64,000 bases of DNA from positions 65,901,196 to 65,965,195 of the forward strand of contig CM041083.1 in NCBI GenBank assembly GCA_023079485.1. Reading direction: 5' to 3'. Positions within the stretch are counted from its first letter, which is position 1. Every line of letters starts with the position of its first letter. Below are positions 24,000 to 34,500 of the stretch, piece after piece. The translations under genes and the position numbers were made by a program. The DNA comes from Archilochus colubris. Taxonomy: Eukaryota > Chordata > Aves > Apodiformes > Trochilidae. The notes under the pieces are model-generated. The model saw only the letters and a list, made by a program, of their open reading frames with translations. It did no database searches and had not been told where the DNA came from.

Positions 24000-24690
24000 C
24001 CAGACTCCCAGCCCTCCAAGTGCCTTCTCACCCTGATGAAGAAGAATTTTTTCCCCATTTTTTGGGGGCTTTCTTCAGCATAAGATGGTGGAGGAGAAAG
24101 GGGCGAAGGTGCTGCAGCCAACCCCCAGCTGGGACATGGGGTTCTCCATGTGCTTTGCCAAAGAAAAACTCCTTTTCCTCGCCTCTCACGCTGCTCTTTT
24201 GAGGGGAAATCTCACGGTTTTGGTGCCTCTTCCTGCAGAAGGAGCCTGGGAGAGGGGGGGTGACCCTGGGTCTCATGGGACCCCCCCAACCCCCCCACCC
24301 TGGCTGCCACCGCCTCTCGCTTCTTTCCCTGCACCTCAGTCAGGGTCTCTGCTGCCTACCTGGTGCCATAATGGTCGTGGTTAGTTGGGTTTTTTTTTAT
24401 TATATAAATTAAGAAGGGCAAAACAGAAAGTTATGAAAATCAGAACTCTTTTTTTTCCCTGCCTGTCTTCCCCCCCACTCCCTGTTTCCTGCAGCTTTGC
24501 CTCAGGGAATGCCCAAGCAGCTCCCCTCGACCCACCGGGTGCTGAGGGGGAACGCAGTAGCTATGCTCATTTTTACCACCCAGGTGCAAAGAAAAAAGAA
24601 AAAAAAAGATAAATTAATGTACGTTGTATCTGGTTTTGGGTGTTTTTTGGTTTTTTTTTTTTAATAAAAAAGCTTGGGGTTCCAACACAC
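24000..24690 (+). other. CAPN1: CAPN1 3' UTR
   Basis: Sequence from the CAPN1 stop to just past the poly-A signal at 24663. Ordinary mixed sequence with no repeat. The transcript end is inferred from the signal followed by a T- and GT-rich stretch. Confidence 0.6.
24663..24668 (+). promoter_or_regulatory. CAPN1 polyadenylation signal AATAAA
   Basis: A canonical hexamer about 665 bp downstream of the CAPN1 stop and just before the minus-strand CR1. It is the first AATAAA after the stop. Confidence 0.7.
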
Positions 24691-24728
24691 TGCATGAGGG
24701 GATGCGCTGGGGTCTCTCCTGCAGCCAG

Positions 24729-25220
24729 GATCATAGAATCATAGAATGGGCTGGGTTGGAAGGGACCTCAGAGCTCATCAAGTCCAACCCTTGATCCACT
24801 CCCCCCGTGGTTCCCAGCCCATGGCACTCAGTGCCACATCCAGGCTCTTTGGAAAGATCTCCAGACACGGAGAATCCACTCCTTCCCTGGGCAGCCCATT
24901 CCAATGCCTGATCACCCTCTCCAGAAAGAAATTCTTTCTAATCTCCAACCTAAACCTCCCCTGGCACAACTTGAGACCCTGCCCTCTTGTCTTGCTGAGA
25001 GTTGCCTGGGAAAAGAGCCCAACCCCCCCCTGGCTCCAACCTCCTTTCAGGGAGTTGGAGAGAGTGATGAGGTCTCCCCTGAGCCTCCTCTTCTCCAGCC
25101 TCAACACCCCCAGCTCCCTCAGCCCTTCCTCACAGGGTCTGTGCTCCAGTCCCTTCACCAGCCCAGTTGCCTCCTTTGGACCCGCTCCAGCACCTCAATC
25201 TCCTTCCTGAGCTGAGGGGC
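24729..25220 (-). mobile_element. CR1 LINE 3' fragment between CAPN1 and POLA2
   Basis: Minus-strand CR1. Its 3' tail reads on the + strand as ATCATAGAATCATAGAATGG, followed by GGTTGGAAGGGACCTCAGAG. The minus frame still shows [28 protein letters not shown] and [10 protein letters not shown], as in the copy at 14430-14830, so both belong to the same subfamily. It is 5'-truncated and ends about 370 bp before the POLA2 start codon. Confidence 0.95.
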
Positions 25221-25284
25221 GATGAACCCGTTCACTACCATGAGGGAGAGCTGGGCGGTTCGCTGATCCCCGGACCGAACCCCC

Positions 25285-25326
25285 TGAACCGAACCGAACC
25301 GAACCGAACCGAACCGAACCGAACCC
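25285..25326. repeat. (GAACC)n microsatellite upstream of POLA2
   Basis: Eight consecutive GAACC pentamers, followed by a C run, about 270 bp upstream of the POLA2 start codon. Confidence 0.95.
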
Positions 25327-25439
25327 CCCCTCAGCTCCCGGTCCGCTCCCCCCCCGTCGTGAGGAGACACCGGGAGAGTTCCCGCCATTTTCCTCCGCCC
25401 AAGTGGGAGGGGCCGGCCGGGAGCCGTTTGGCCACGCCC

Positions 25440-25593
25440 CCCACCGCCTCTTCGCTCCTATTGGATGGTTGGCCGGCGATATTTGCATGGCGGGTCTCGT
25501 TCTGCCCCGCCCATCTCCTTATAAGGCGAGGCCACGCCCACCGCCGCCGTCAGGCGCGGCGGTGTCGTGCGGGCGCGGGCTTTCTGCGGGGCG
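25440..25593 (+). promoter_or_regulatory. POLA2 promoter and 5' UTR
   Basis: CpG-rich stretch with an inverted CCAAT box (ATTGG, 25460-25464), an octamer ATTTGCAT (25481-25488), GC boxes of the CCCCGCCC type and a TATA-like TTATAAGG (25519-25526) about 70 bp before the ATG. Octamer, CCAAT and TATA-like elements in this spacing resemble promoters of S-phase genes such as histones, which fits a replication gene. Factor binding is inferred. Confidence 0.6.
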
Positions 25594-28500
25594 ATGGCGG
25601 AGCGGGAGGAGGCGGCGGGAGAGGCGGTGACGGCTGAGGCGGTGCTGAGGGAGTTGGGGCTCTTCGAGCTGCGCTGCCAGGGGGAGGATGTGTCCGCCAG
25701 ACGTGAGGACACCGAGGGGGGCACGGGCTGGGGTTGGGAGGGGTGTTAAGGGATGTCCGGGGGGCTGCCGGGGTTCTTCTTGTGAGGTATTGGGTGGTTT
25801 GGGGGGTGTGGGGTGGGCTGAGGGTGTCAGGGGAGGGGTTGAGGGGTGTGATGGGTGGTGTGGGGGTGGTAGGGGAGGTGTTTGGAGGGTGTGGGGGGGA
25901 TTATTGTGGGTCAGGAGCTGTTTAAGGGATATTGGGTGGGTTGAGGGAGTTTTGGGGGGCTGCTGGGGTTCTTGTGAGGTATTGAGTGGTTTGGGGGGGC
26001 TGGGTGGGCTGAGGGTGTCAGGAGAGGGGTTGAGGGGTGTGTTGGGTGATGTGGGGGTTATAGGGGGGTGTATGGGGTGGTTTGGGGACATGGGAGGGTT
26101 ATTGTGGGTCAGAACTTTGGGGGCTGCCAGGTTTTGGGGGGCTGCCATGGGCTGGGAGGGGTGTTAAGGGAGCTGTTTAAGGGATATCGGGTGTTTTGGG
26201 GGTGTTGGGTGGGCTGAGGGTGTCAGGGGAGGGGTTGAGGGGTGTGTTGGGTGATGTGGGGGTTGCAGGGGAGGTGTTAGGGGGATGTGGGGGGGATTAT
26301 TGTGGGTCAGGAGCTGTTTAAGGGATATTGGATGGTTTGGGGGTGTTGGGTGGGCTGAGGGTGTCAGGAGAGGGGCTGAGGGGTGTGTTGGGTGGTGTGG
26401 GGGTTGCAGGGGAGGTGTTAGGGGGGTGTATGGGGTGGTTTGGGGGCTATGGGGGGGTTACCGTGGGTCAGGACTGCCAGGTTCTGGGGGGTGTCAGGGT
26501 GAGCTGGGTTTCCTGAGGTTGTAGAGCAGGAGATGGGATGTGGGGAGGGAAGGGGTGACAGAGGAGGGCTCACGGTGTGTTTTGGGGTCCATTTTGGGCA
26601 GGGGTCCCCAAACCTATGACCCCCCCTTTTGCCCCCAGTGGTGGAGCTGTGCCTGACCCACGGCCTGGGCCCCGTGGCCTTGGCCAACGAGCTGCTGGCC
26701 TTTGTCACCAGCAAGGACCTGGACACCCAGCTCTCCACTGATGTCCTCGATGCCTTTGAGCACGAGGTGAGCAAGGGGTGTCCCCCCTCACCCCAAAAAT
26801 CCTCAGGGAGAAGGAGAGGGACCCTCAGGCTCCTCCTTTTCCCTCCTCCAGGTCCTCTCCAGGCGAGGCAGCAGAGTCCCCCGCAAGAGGGACGCTCGCT
26901 CCGCCGCCTTCCACGACGTCCACTCCCTCCAGGAGCTGTATCCCACGGGATTTGGGGTGATCCTTGAAACAAAGTGGGGTGTTAGGGTGCCTGAGGGGGG
27001 AGCCCATCCTGTGAACCCCCCCTCTGTGTGAACTTGTGGCCCCCAAACTCTGAACCCCAAGAGGGACGCCCGCTCCGCCGCCTTCCACGACGTCCACTCC
27101 CTCCAGGAGCTGTATCCCATGGGATTTGGGGTGATCCTTGAAACAAAGTGGGGTGTTAGGGTGCCTGAGGGGGGGCCCATCCTGTGAACCCCCCCTCTGT
27201 GGGAATTTGTGGCCCCCAAACTCATCAATTTTGCCTGCTCCTTAACGAGCCCCCAGCCTTGACGAGGAAGAAGAGGACGAGCTCCTGGATGCCTACACCA
27301 CCCCCTCCAAGGTGGGTGCCAACACCTCAACCTCCCCTTTCATTTACCCTTTTTTTTCCCCCCCCAAAAAAACCCTATTTTTGATATTTTATTTTTCCTC
27401 CCAGGGTTCCCAAAAACGCAGCAATTCCACCCCAGAAACCCCCCGGCCCAAGCGGACCCTTTCCTCCCGCAGCCCCTACACACTGTTCTCTCCCAACAGC
27501 TTCTCCCCCAGGTACCACCCTGCTGGGGGGACCCTCACCCCCTTTTTCTTCCCCCTCCCCACCCCTCCTCACCCCTTTTCTTTGTCCCCACAGTGTCACC
27601 CCCTCCCCAAAATACGCCGCACGCAGCAGCCGGGGTGAGGTGGTGGTCTCGTTCGGCTCCGTCCAGGGCCCCTCATGGAGTGGTGCTGGGGGCCAAGGTT
27701 GCACCCTGAAACTTTTTGGTTCTCCTGAAGAAAATTTGACCAAAAGCTACAAATTTATGTTCCAGAAAGCTCTGGACATCCGGGAAGGTGAGGGCACCCG
27801 AGAGGAGTTGGGGGGTTGGGGACTCACACCCTGGTTTTCTGAGGGGTAAACCTGATTTTCTGAGGGGTAAACTCAATTTTCTGAGGGATAAACCCCATTT
27901 TCTGAGGGATAAACCCTGTTTTGGAAGGGAAAACTCCATTTGTTGAGACGTTAGCCCCATTTTTTGATACAGAAGCCCCATTTTTGAGGGGTAAACTCAA
28001 TTTTTTGGGGGTAAACTCCATTTTCTGAGGGGTAAACTCCCATTTGTTGAGGGGTTAGCCCCATTTTTTGATACAGAAGCCCCATTTTTGGGGGGTAAAC
28101 TCCATTTTTTGATACATAAGCCCCATTTTTTGAGGGGTAAGCTCCATTTATTGAGGGTTAAGTCCCATTTTTGGGGGGTAAGCCCCGTTTTTTGAGGGGT
28201 AAACTCCATTTTTGGGGGGTAAGCCCCATTTTTTGAGGGATAAACCCCATTTGGTGAGGTGTAAACCCCATTTTTTGAGGGGTAATTCCTATTTTCCAGG
28301 GGCTAGCCCCACTTTTTGAGGGGTAAACCCCATTTTTTAAGTGGTAAACCCCATTTTTTGAGGGGTAAACTCAATTTATTGAGGGTTAAGTCCCATTTTT
28401 TGGGGGGTAAGCCCCATTTTTTTGAGGGTAAACCCCATTTTTGAGGGGTAAACCACTTTTTTTGAGGGGTAAACCCCATTTTTGGAGGGGTTAACCCCCC

Positions 28501-31500
28501 TTTTTTGGGAGGCAATTCCCTTTTTGGGGCTTATCTCCCATTTTTTACCTTTTCTGCTCAGCGCTGCGCTGGAGGATGGAGGAGATGGGTGAGGTTCTGA
28601 AGAGCCACCATCACCTGGAGGACTTCTCCTCAGCCTTGCTGCCAGCACAGGTCAGCACCTCCTCTCATGGGGTCACCTCTGGGTATTTTGGGTTAAAACC
28701 AGCTGATTTTGGGCCATTTTCTCCCCAAAGGAACCGGTGACAGTGCTGGGCCAGATCGGCTGCGACGGCAACGGGAAACTCAACGCCAAATCAGTGGTGC
28801 TGGAGGGAGACCTGGAACACTCCTCAGGTGGCCAAATCCCCCTGGATCTCTCGGAGCTGAAGGAATATTCCTTCTTCCCTGGCCAGGTGGGGGTTTGGAC
28901 TGACAGGAATGCCCCAATTTTCCCCTTTTTCCCCCCAAAGTTGGCAGCTTGACGCCATTTTCCTTCCCCCCTCTTCAGATCGTGGCTCTGGAGGGCACCA
29001 ACACCACTGGGAAGAAGCTGGTGGTCTCCAAGCTCTATGAGGTGACACACTGCTCCTGCTGGCCTCTCAGCACTCTTTTTAGGGTGAAAAAGGGAAGATT
29101 TGGAGGTAATTCCTGGTTTTTCCACAGGGAGTGCCCCTTCCTTTCCACACCCCGCCCGAGCAGCCCACAGGTGAGCCCCAACCCTCCCCTCTGCCTGAAA
29201 CCTCCCTGCCAGGGTGGCAGTGTCTCCAAAACCCCCTTTTTGTCCCCAAAATCCTGCTTTTTGTCCCCAAACCTTTTCATTTTGTCCCTAAGCCCTTCTC
29301 TTTGTCCTCAAGCATCTTCTCTTTATCCCAAATCCCTCTCATTTTGTCCCCAAACCCCTTCTCTTTGTCCCCAAACCCCTTCTCTTTGTCCCCAAACCCC
29401 TTCTCTTTGTCCCTAAATCCCTTTTTTTAACCCAGTCCCCTTTTTTCTCCTCAAACCCTTTCTCTTTATCCCCAAACCCTTTTTTTTTGCCCCAAACCCT
29501 TTATTCTTCCCAATATGCCTCATTTTGTCCCCAACCCCCTTCTCTTTGTCCCCAAACCCCTTCCTTTATCCCCAAACCCCTTTTTTTTTACCCCAAACCC
29601 TTTGTTTTCTCCCCAAACCCCTTAATTTTCCCAATATTCCACGTTTTGTCCCCAAACCCCTTCTCTTTGTCCCCAAACCTCTTATTTTTCCCAATATGCC
29701 TCATTTTCTCCCCAAACCCTTTCTCTTTGTCCCCAAACCCTTTCTCTTTGTCCCCAAACCCTTTCTCTTTGTCCCCAAACCCCTTCCTTTATCCCCAAAC
29801 CCCTTTTTTTTACCCCAAACCCTTTGTTTTCTCCCCAAACCCCTTAATTTTCCCAATATTCCACGTTTTGTCCCCAAGCCCCTTCTCTTTGTCCCCAAAC
29901 CCCTTATTTTTCCCAATATGCCTCATTTTCTCCCCAAACCCCTCCTTTTCCCCAACACGCGGCGTTTTCTCCCCGAACCCCCCCAGCTCCCCAAACCCTG
30001 CTTTTCCCTTGTCCCAAATCCCTTCTTTTTCTCCCCAAAACCCCTCTCCTTGTCCCTGCAGGGTGCAGGATGGTGTTGGTGGCCTCAGGTCCCTACACCC
30101 CCTCTGACAGTGTCTCCCACCACCCCCTCTCCGACCTCCTCGACGTCGTCGCCCGCGACCGCCCCGACCTCTGCGTCCTGGTGAGGTCCCTTGATTGATT
30201 TTTTCATTAATTAACCTAATTAATCATCAATCCTTTCAATCCAAACCCCCAGGGCCCTCGTGGCAAAACCCAGAGGTCTCAAACCCTGCAAAACCAACTC
30301 CAAAAAACCCAAACTGTGTTTTTTTTCCACCCTAAACTGACAGAATTCCCTTTTTTTCACCTCAAAGTGACCCAAAACCTTGGGTTTTCAAGCAAAACTT
30401 CCTCTTTCACTGCTGCTTTTAGCACCTTCACCCTTTCACACTTGGTTTTTCCCACTCTCTTCAGGGCCACAGGATAAAATTTGAGCTCAATCAACAGGAA
30501 TAATTAAAAAAATGCCTTTTTTGGGGTAATTTAACACTTTTCACTCAATTCCTGAAGCTGGGGGTGACCTCTAATTGGGTTTTTTTTATTATTTTTCACC
30601 TATTTTTCCCAGTTTGGGCCTTTCCTGGATGCCAAACACGAGCAAGTGGAGGTGAGAGAGAACTGGGGGCTCCCCCTGGCTCTGATTCCTGGGGTGGGGG
30701 TGTCCCCTGCCCCCCCAAAAAAAGGGGAAATTGGGCAATTTTGTTGTTTTTATCTTAATTCCAAGAACTGCCAACTCCTGGGGGCCTTTCCTGAGGTTTT
30801 CAAGCTCTGCCTGAAGACAATCATTGAAGGGACACGAAGGTGGGAGACTGCATCACCCCCAAAAACTCCCCAAGCCCCCTCTTTACACCCCAAAAATGCC
30901 TCCTTGTGCCCCAGAAACACCTCATGCCCCAAAAATGCCTCCTCATGCCCCAAAACTCTTCTTTCTACCCCAAAAAACCTCCTTGTGCCCCCAAACACTT
31001 CCCTGTGCCCCCTAAGACCTCCCCACACCCCAAAAATGCCTCCTCATGCCCCCAAAACTCTTCTTTCTACCCCAAAACCCCTCTTTTTCCCCCCAAACAC
31101 CTCCTTACACCCCCAAACACCTCCCCACACCCCAGAATATTTCCTCACCCCCCAAAAGGTCTCTTTTTGCCCCAAAAAGGTCTCTTTGTGCCCCCAAAGA
31201 CCTCTCCACACCCCAAAACGTTTCTTCACACCCCAAAAAGGTCTTTTTGTGCCCCAAAACTCTTCTTTCTACCCCAAACCCCCTCTTTTTTCCCTCAAAA
31301 CACCTCCTTACACCCCCAAACACCTCCCCACACCCCAGAATATTCCCTCCCCCCAAAAAACCTCTCTTTTTGCCCCAAAACCTCTTTTCCCTCCCAATCC
31401 TCACCTCAGTTCTTCCCTTTTTTCCCATTTTTTTCCCAAAATCCTTGGTTTTCACCCCATTTTTTCCCCCCAGCACGGGCTGCCCGCTGGTTCTGGTTCC

Positions 31501-34500
31501 CTCCCCGCGGGACGTGTCCCACCCACCCGTGTACCCGCAGCCTCCCTTCCCGGCCCACGATCTCCCCCGAGAGGACAAAGCGGTAACTGCAGACCCAAAA
31601 TCCCCGGAATTCCCGGGAAATCCCGGAAAATCCCCTGCCCCCCCCCAACCCCCCCGCAGCCGTTTCCTGCCGGGAAACCTCAGGGACTGGGGCTGGGAGT
31701 GAAGAGTTTGGGGTTAAAAAGAAGCTTTTTGGGGTCAAAAGACATTTTTGGGGGTTGAAAGGAGGGGTTTTTTGGGGTGAAAAACTTCATAATTTAGGTT
31801 TTGGGTTTTTTTTTTGGGGTAAAAGGAACTTTTTGGGGTGAAAAATTCCAGAATTTAAGCAAAAAAAGTTCTTTTGAAGCCAAAAAAAAATTAAATTATG
31901 GAATTTTTCACCCCAAAAAGTTCCTTTTAAGGAAAAAAAGGGGGTTTGGGGGCTGGTTTTGAGGGTTTTGGGGTGGGTTTGGGGCTGGGTGAGGTTTTGG
32001 GGTATTTTGGGGGAGTTTTTGGGGCAATTTGGGGGGAGTTTGGGGCATTTTGGGGTGGGTTTGGGGTATTTTGGGGCTGGTTTTGAGCATTTTGGGGCAA
32101 TTTGGGGCTAGGTGGGGGTTTTGGGGCTGTTTTTGAGCATTTTGGGGCAATTTGGGGCTAGGTGGGGGTTTTGGGGCTGTTTTTGAGCATTTTGGGGCAA
32201 TTTGGGGCTAGGTGGGGGTTTTGGGGCTGTTTTTGAGCATTTTGGGGCAATTTGGGGCCAGGTGTGGGTTTTGGGGCTGTTTTTGAGGGTTTTGGGGTGG
32301 GTTTGGGGCCGGGTGAGGTTTTGGGGTATTTTGGGGTGTTTTCTGATCATTTTGGGGTGGGTTTGGGGTATTTTGAGGCTAATTCTGAGGATTTTTGGGG
32401 CGTTTTGGGGGCAATTTGGGACCGGGTGAGGGCTTGGGGTATTTTGGGGCTTTTTCTGAGCATTTTGAGGTGGGTTTGGGGTATTTTGAGGCTGGTTTTG
32501 AGCATTTTGGGGGCGTTTTGGGGGCAATTTGGTGCCGGGTGAGGGTATGGGGTATTTTGGGGGCGTTTTTGAGTATTTTTTGGGTGATTTTTGGGTATTT
32601 TTGGCCTCTCCTGTTCCCTCCCAGCGCGTCCACTTGGTCTCAGACCCCTGCACCCTGGAGCTGGACGGGGTGGTTTTGGGTCTGAGCTCCACTGACCTCC
32701 TGTTCCACATGGGTGCTGAGGAGATCAGCAGGTGGGTGGCCCCAAAATCTCCGGATTTCAGCCTAAAAAAAGAAAAAAACAAACAAACCACTTTTTAAAC
32801 TTTTTTCCTCATTTTTTTATTGTTCTTTTTTTCCCTCCCAGCTCCTCGGGGCTCTCGGACAGGTTCACCCGGATCCTCACCCACATCTTGACCCAGAGGA
32901 GGTGAGTGGACCCAAAAATGGCTTTTTTTGGGGGGGGAAAAGAAGGAAATTTCACAAATTTAATCCCCTTCTGTAGCAGGAGGAGCCTTTCTTGCTCCTG
33001 AGGCTCGATGAGCTGCTGACCTCTCCGTTGCCTTGCACACGAGTGAGCTTCTCTCTGTGGGTGTGTGTCCCACCTTTATTGGCCCCTGATAATAGGGGCC
33101 CTGCCCTAACCAGGCACAGGTGGACTCTCACCCACTCTTTGGCAGCTCCAGGCACCTGGTTTATCTTGTTTCTCTACATTTCCTCCCTTTTTTTTTTTTT
33201 TCTTACCCCAATTTAACCCCAGCTTACAAATACTTTTCACAAAGTCTCTGCCTTTCCGACTTGAGTTGTTCTTCTCCCTCCTGTATCTGCTCTTCTCTTG
33301 GCTTCCCTCTGCTCAGGGGTTTCCAAAGAGCTTGCTGGTTCCTCATGGGTTTCTGGTTCCTCATGGGATTCCATACATGGGTTTTAACCCTTCCTCATGG
33401 GATTCCATCCTCCTGGCTTCCCTCTGCTCAGGTGTTTCCAAAGAGAGAATCCTTCTCTTGGCTTCCCTCTGCTCAGGGGTTTCCAAAGAGCTTGCTGGTT
33501 CCTCATGGGTTTCTGGTTTTTTTGGTTTTCTGGATTACGGGTTTTAACCCTTCCTCATGGGATTCCATCCTCCTGGCTTCCCTCTGCTCAGGTGTTTCCA
33601 AAGAGGGAATCCTTACCTTGGCTTCCCTCTGCTCAAGGGTTTCCAAAGAGAGAATCCTTCTCTTAGCTTCCTTCTGCTCAGGGGTTTCCAAACAGAGAGA
33701 ATCCTTATCTTGGCTTTCCTCTGCTCAGGGGTTTCCAAAGAGCTTGCTGGTTCCTCATGGGTTTCTGGTTCCTCATGGGATTATGGGATTTAACCCTTCC
33801 TCATGGGATTCCATACACGGGTTTTAACCCTCCCTCATGGGATTCCATCCTCTTGGCTTCCCTCTGCTCAGGGGTTTCCAAAGAGAGAATCCTTATCTTG
33901 GCTTCCCTCTGCTCAGGGGTTTCCAATCCCAAGAGCTTGCTGGTCAGACCTTTCAAGGATAGTGTTAGCCCAGGCACTTTTTTCAAATCAGGGAGAACGT
34001 TCCTGTTGCCAGCTCCTCACACTGCTGCCTTTCAGAAGTTGTTCTGCTTTCAAGTTGCCCGCATTTTCCACCAAACGTAGCAGGAGGAGCCTTTCTTGCT
34101 CCTGAGGCTCGACAAGCTGCTGGTCTCTCCATTGCCTCACACCAGAGCGAGCTTCTCTCTGTGGGTGTGTGTCCCACCTTTATTGGCCCCCTGGTAATAG
34201 GGGCCCTGCCCTAACCAGGCACAGGTGGACTCACACCCACTCTTTGGCAGCTCGAGGCACCTGGTTTATCTTGTTTCTCTACACCCTTCCCTTCTAAAAT
34301 CCTCATTTTTCCCCACAAACCCTTTTTTTGGGGTTTGACAACCCTTTAAAACCCAGAAATCTGGAAGGTTTTAGAGCCCTGAGACCCCGGGTTGGTGCCT
34401 GTCAAGCCCCAAAAAGCCAAAATGATGGTTTTTTACCCCAAAAACTGACGAGTACCTTTGTCCCCCTGGCAGTTACTACCCCTTGTACCCCCCCTCGGAG

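Larger units (their letters stand above)
32972..34283 (-). mobile_element. Small non-autonomous LTR retrotransposon in POLA2 intron 16
   Basis: Two ~207-bp direct repeats (32972-33178 and 34076-34283) bound an ~0.9-kb interior. Outer termini are TGTAG and CTACA. A perfect 6-bp target-site duplication CCCTTC lies at 32966-32971 and 34284-34289. On the minus strand the LTRs contain AATAAA in GGCCAATAAAGGTGGG, and a polypurine tract (complement of 33179-33202) sits directly before the 3' LTR at 32972-33178. The 5' LTR (34076-34283) is followed two bases later by a TGG that could start a primer-binding site; I could not match the tRNA. The interior has no gag, pro, pol or env reading frame and is mostly a minisatellite. 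The 6-bp TSD suggests mobilisation by an ERVK-type (class II) element. LTR copies differ at many positions, so it is not recent. Confidence 0.88.
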
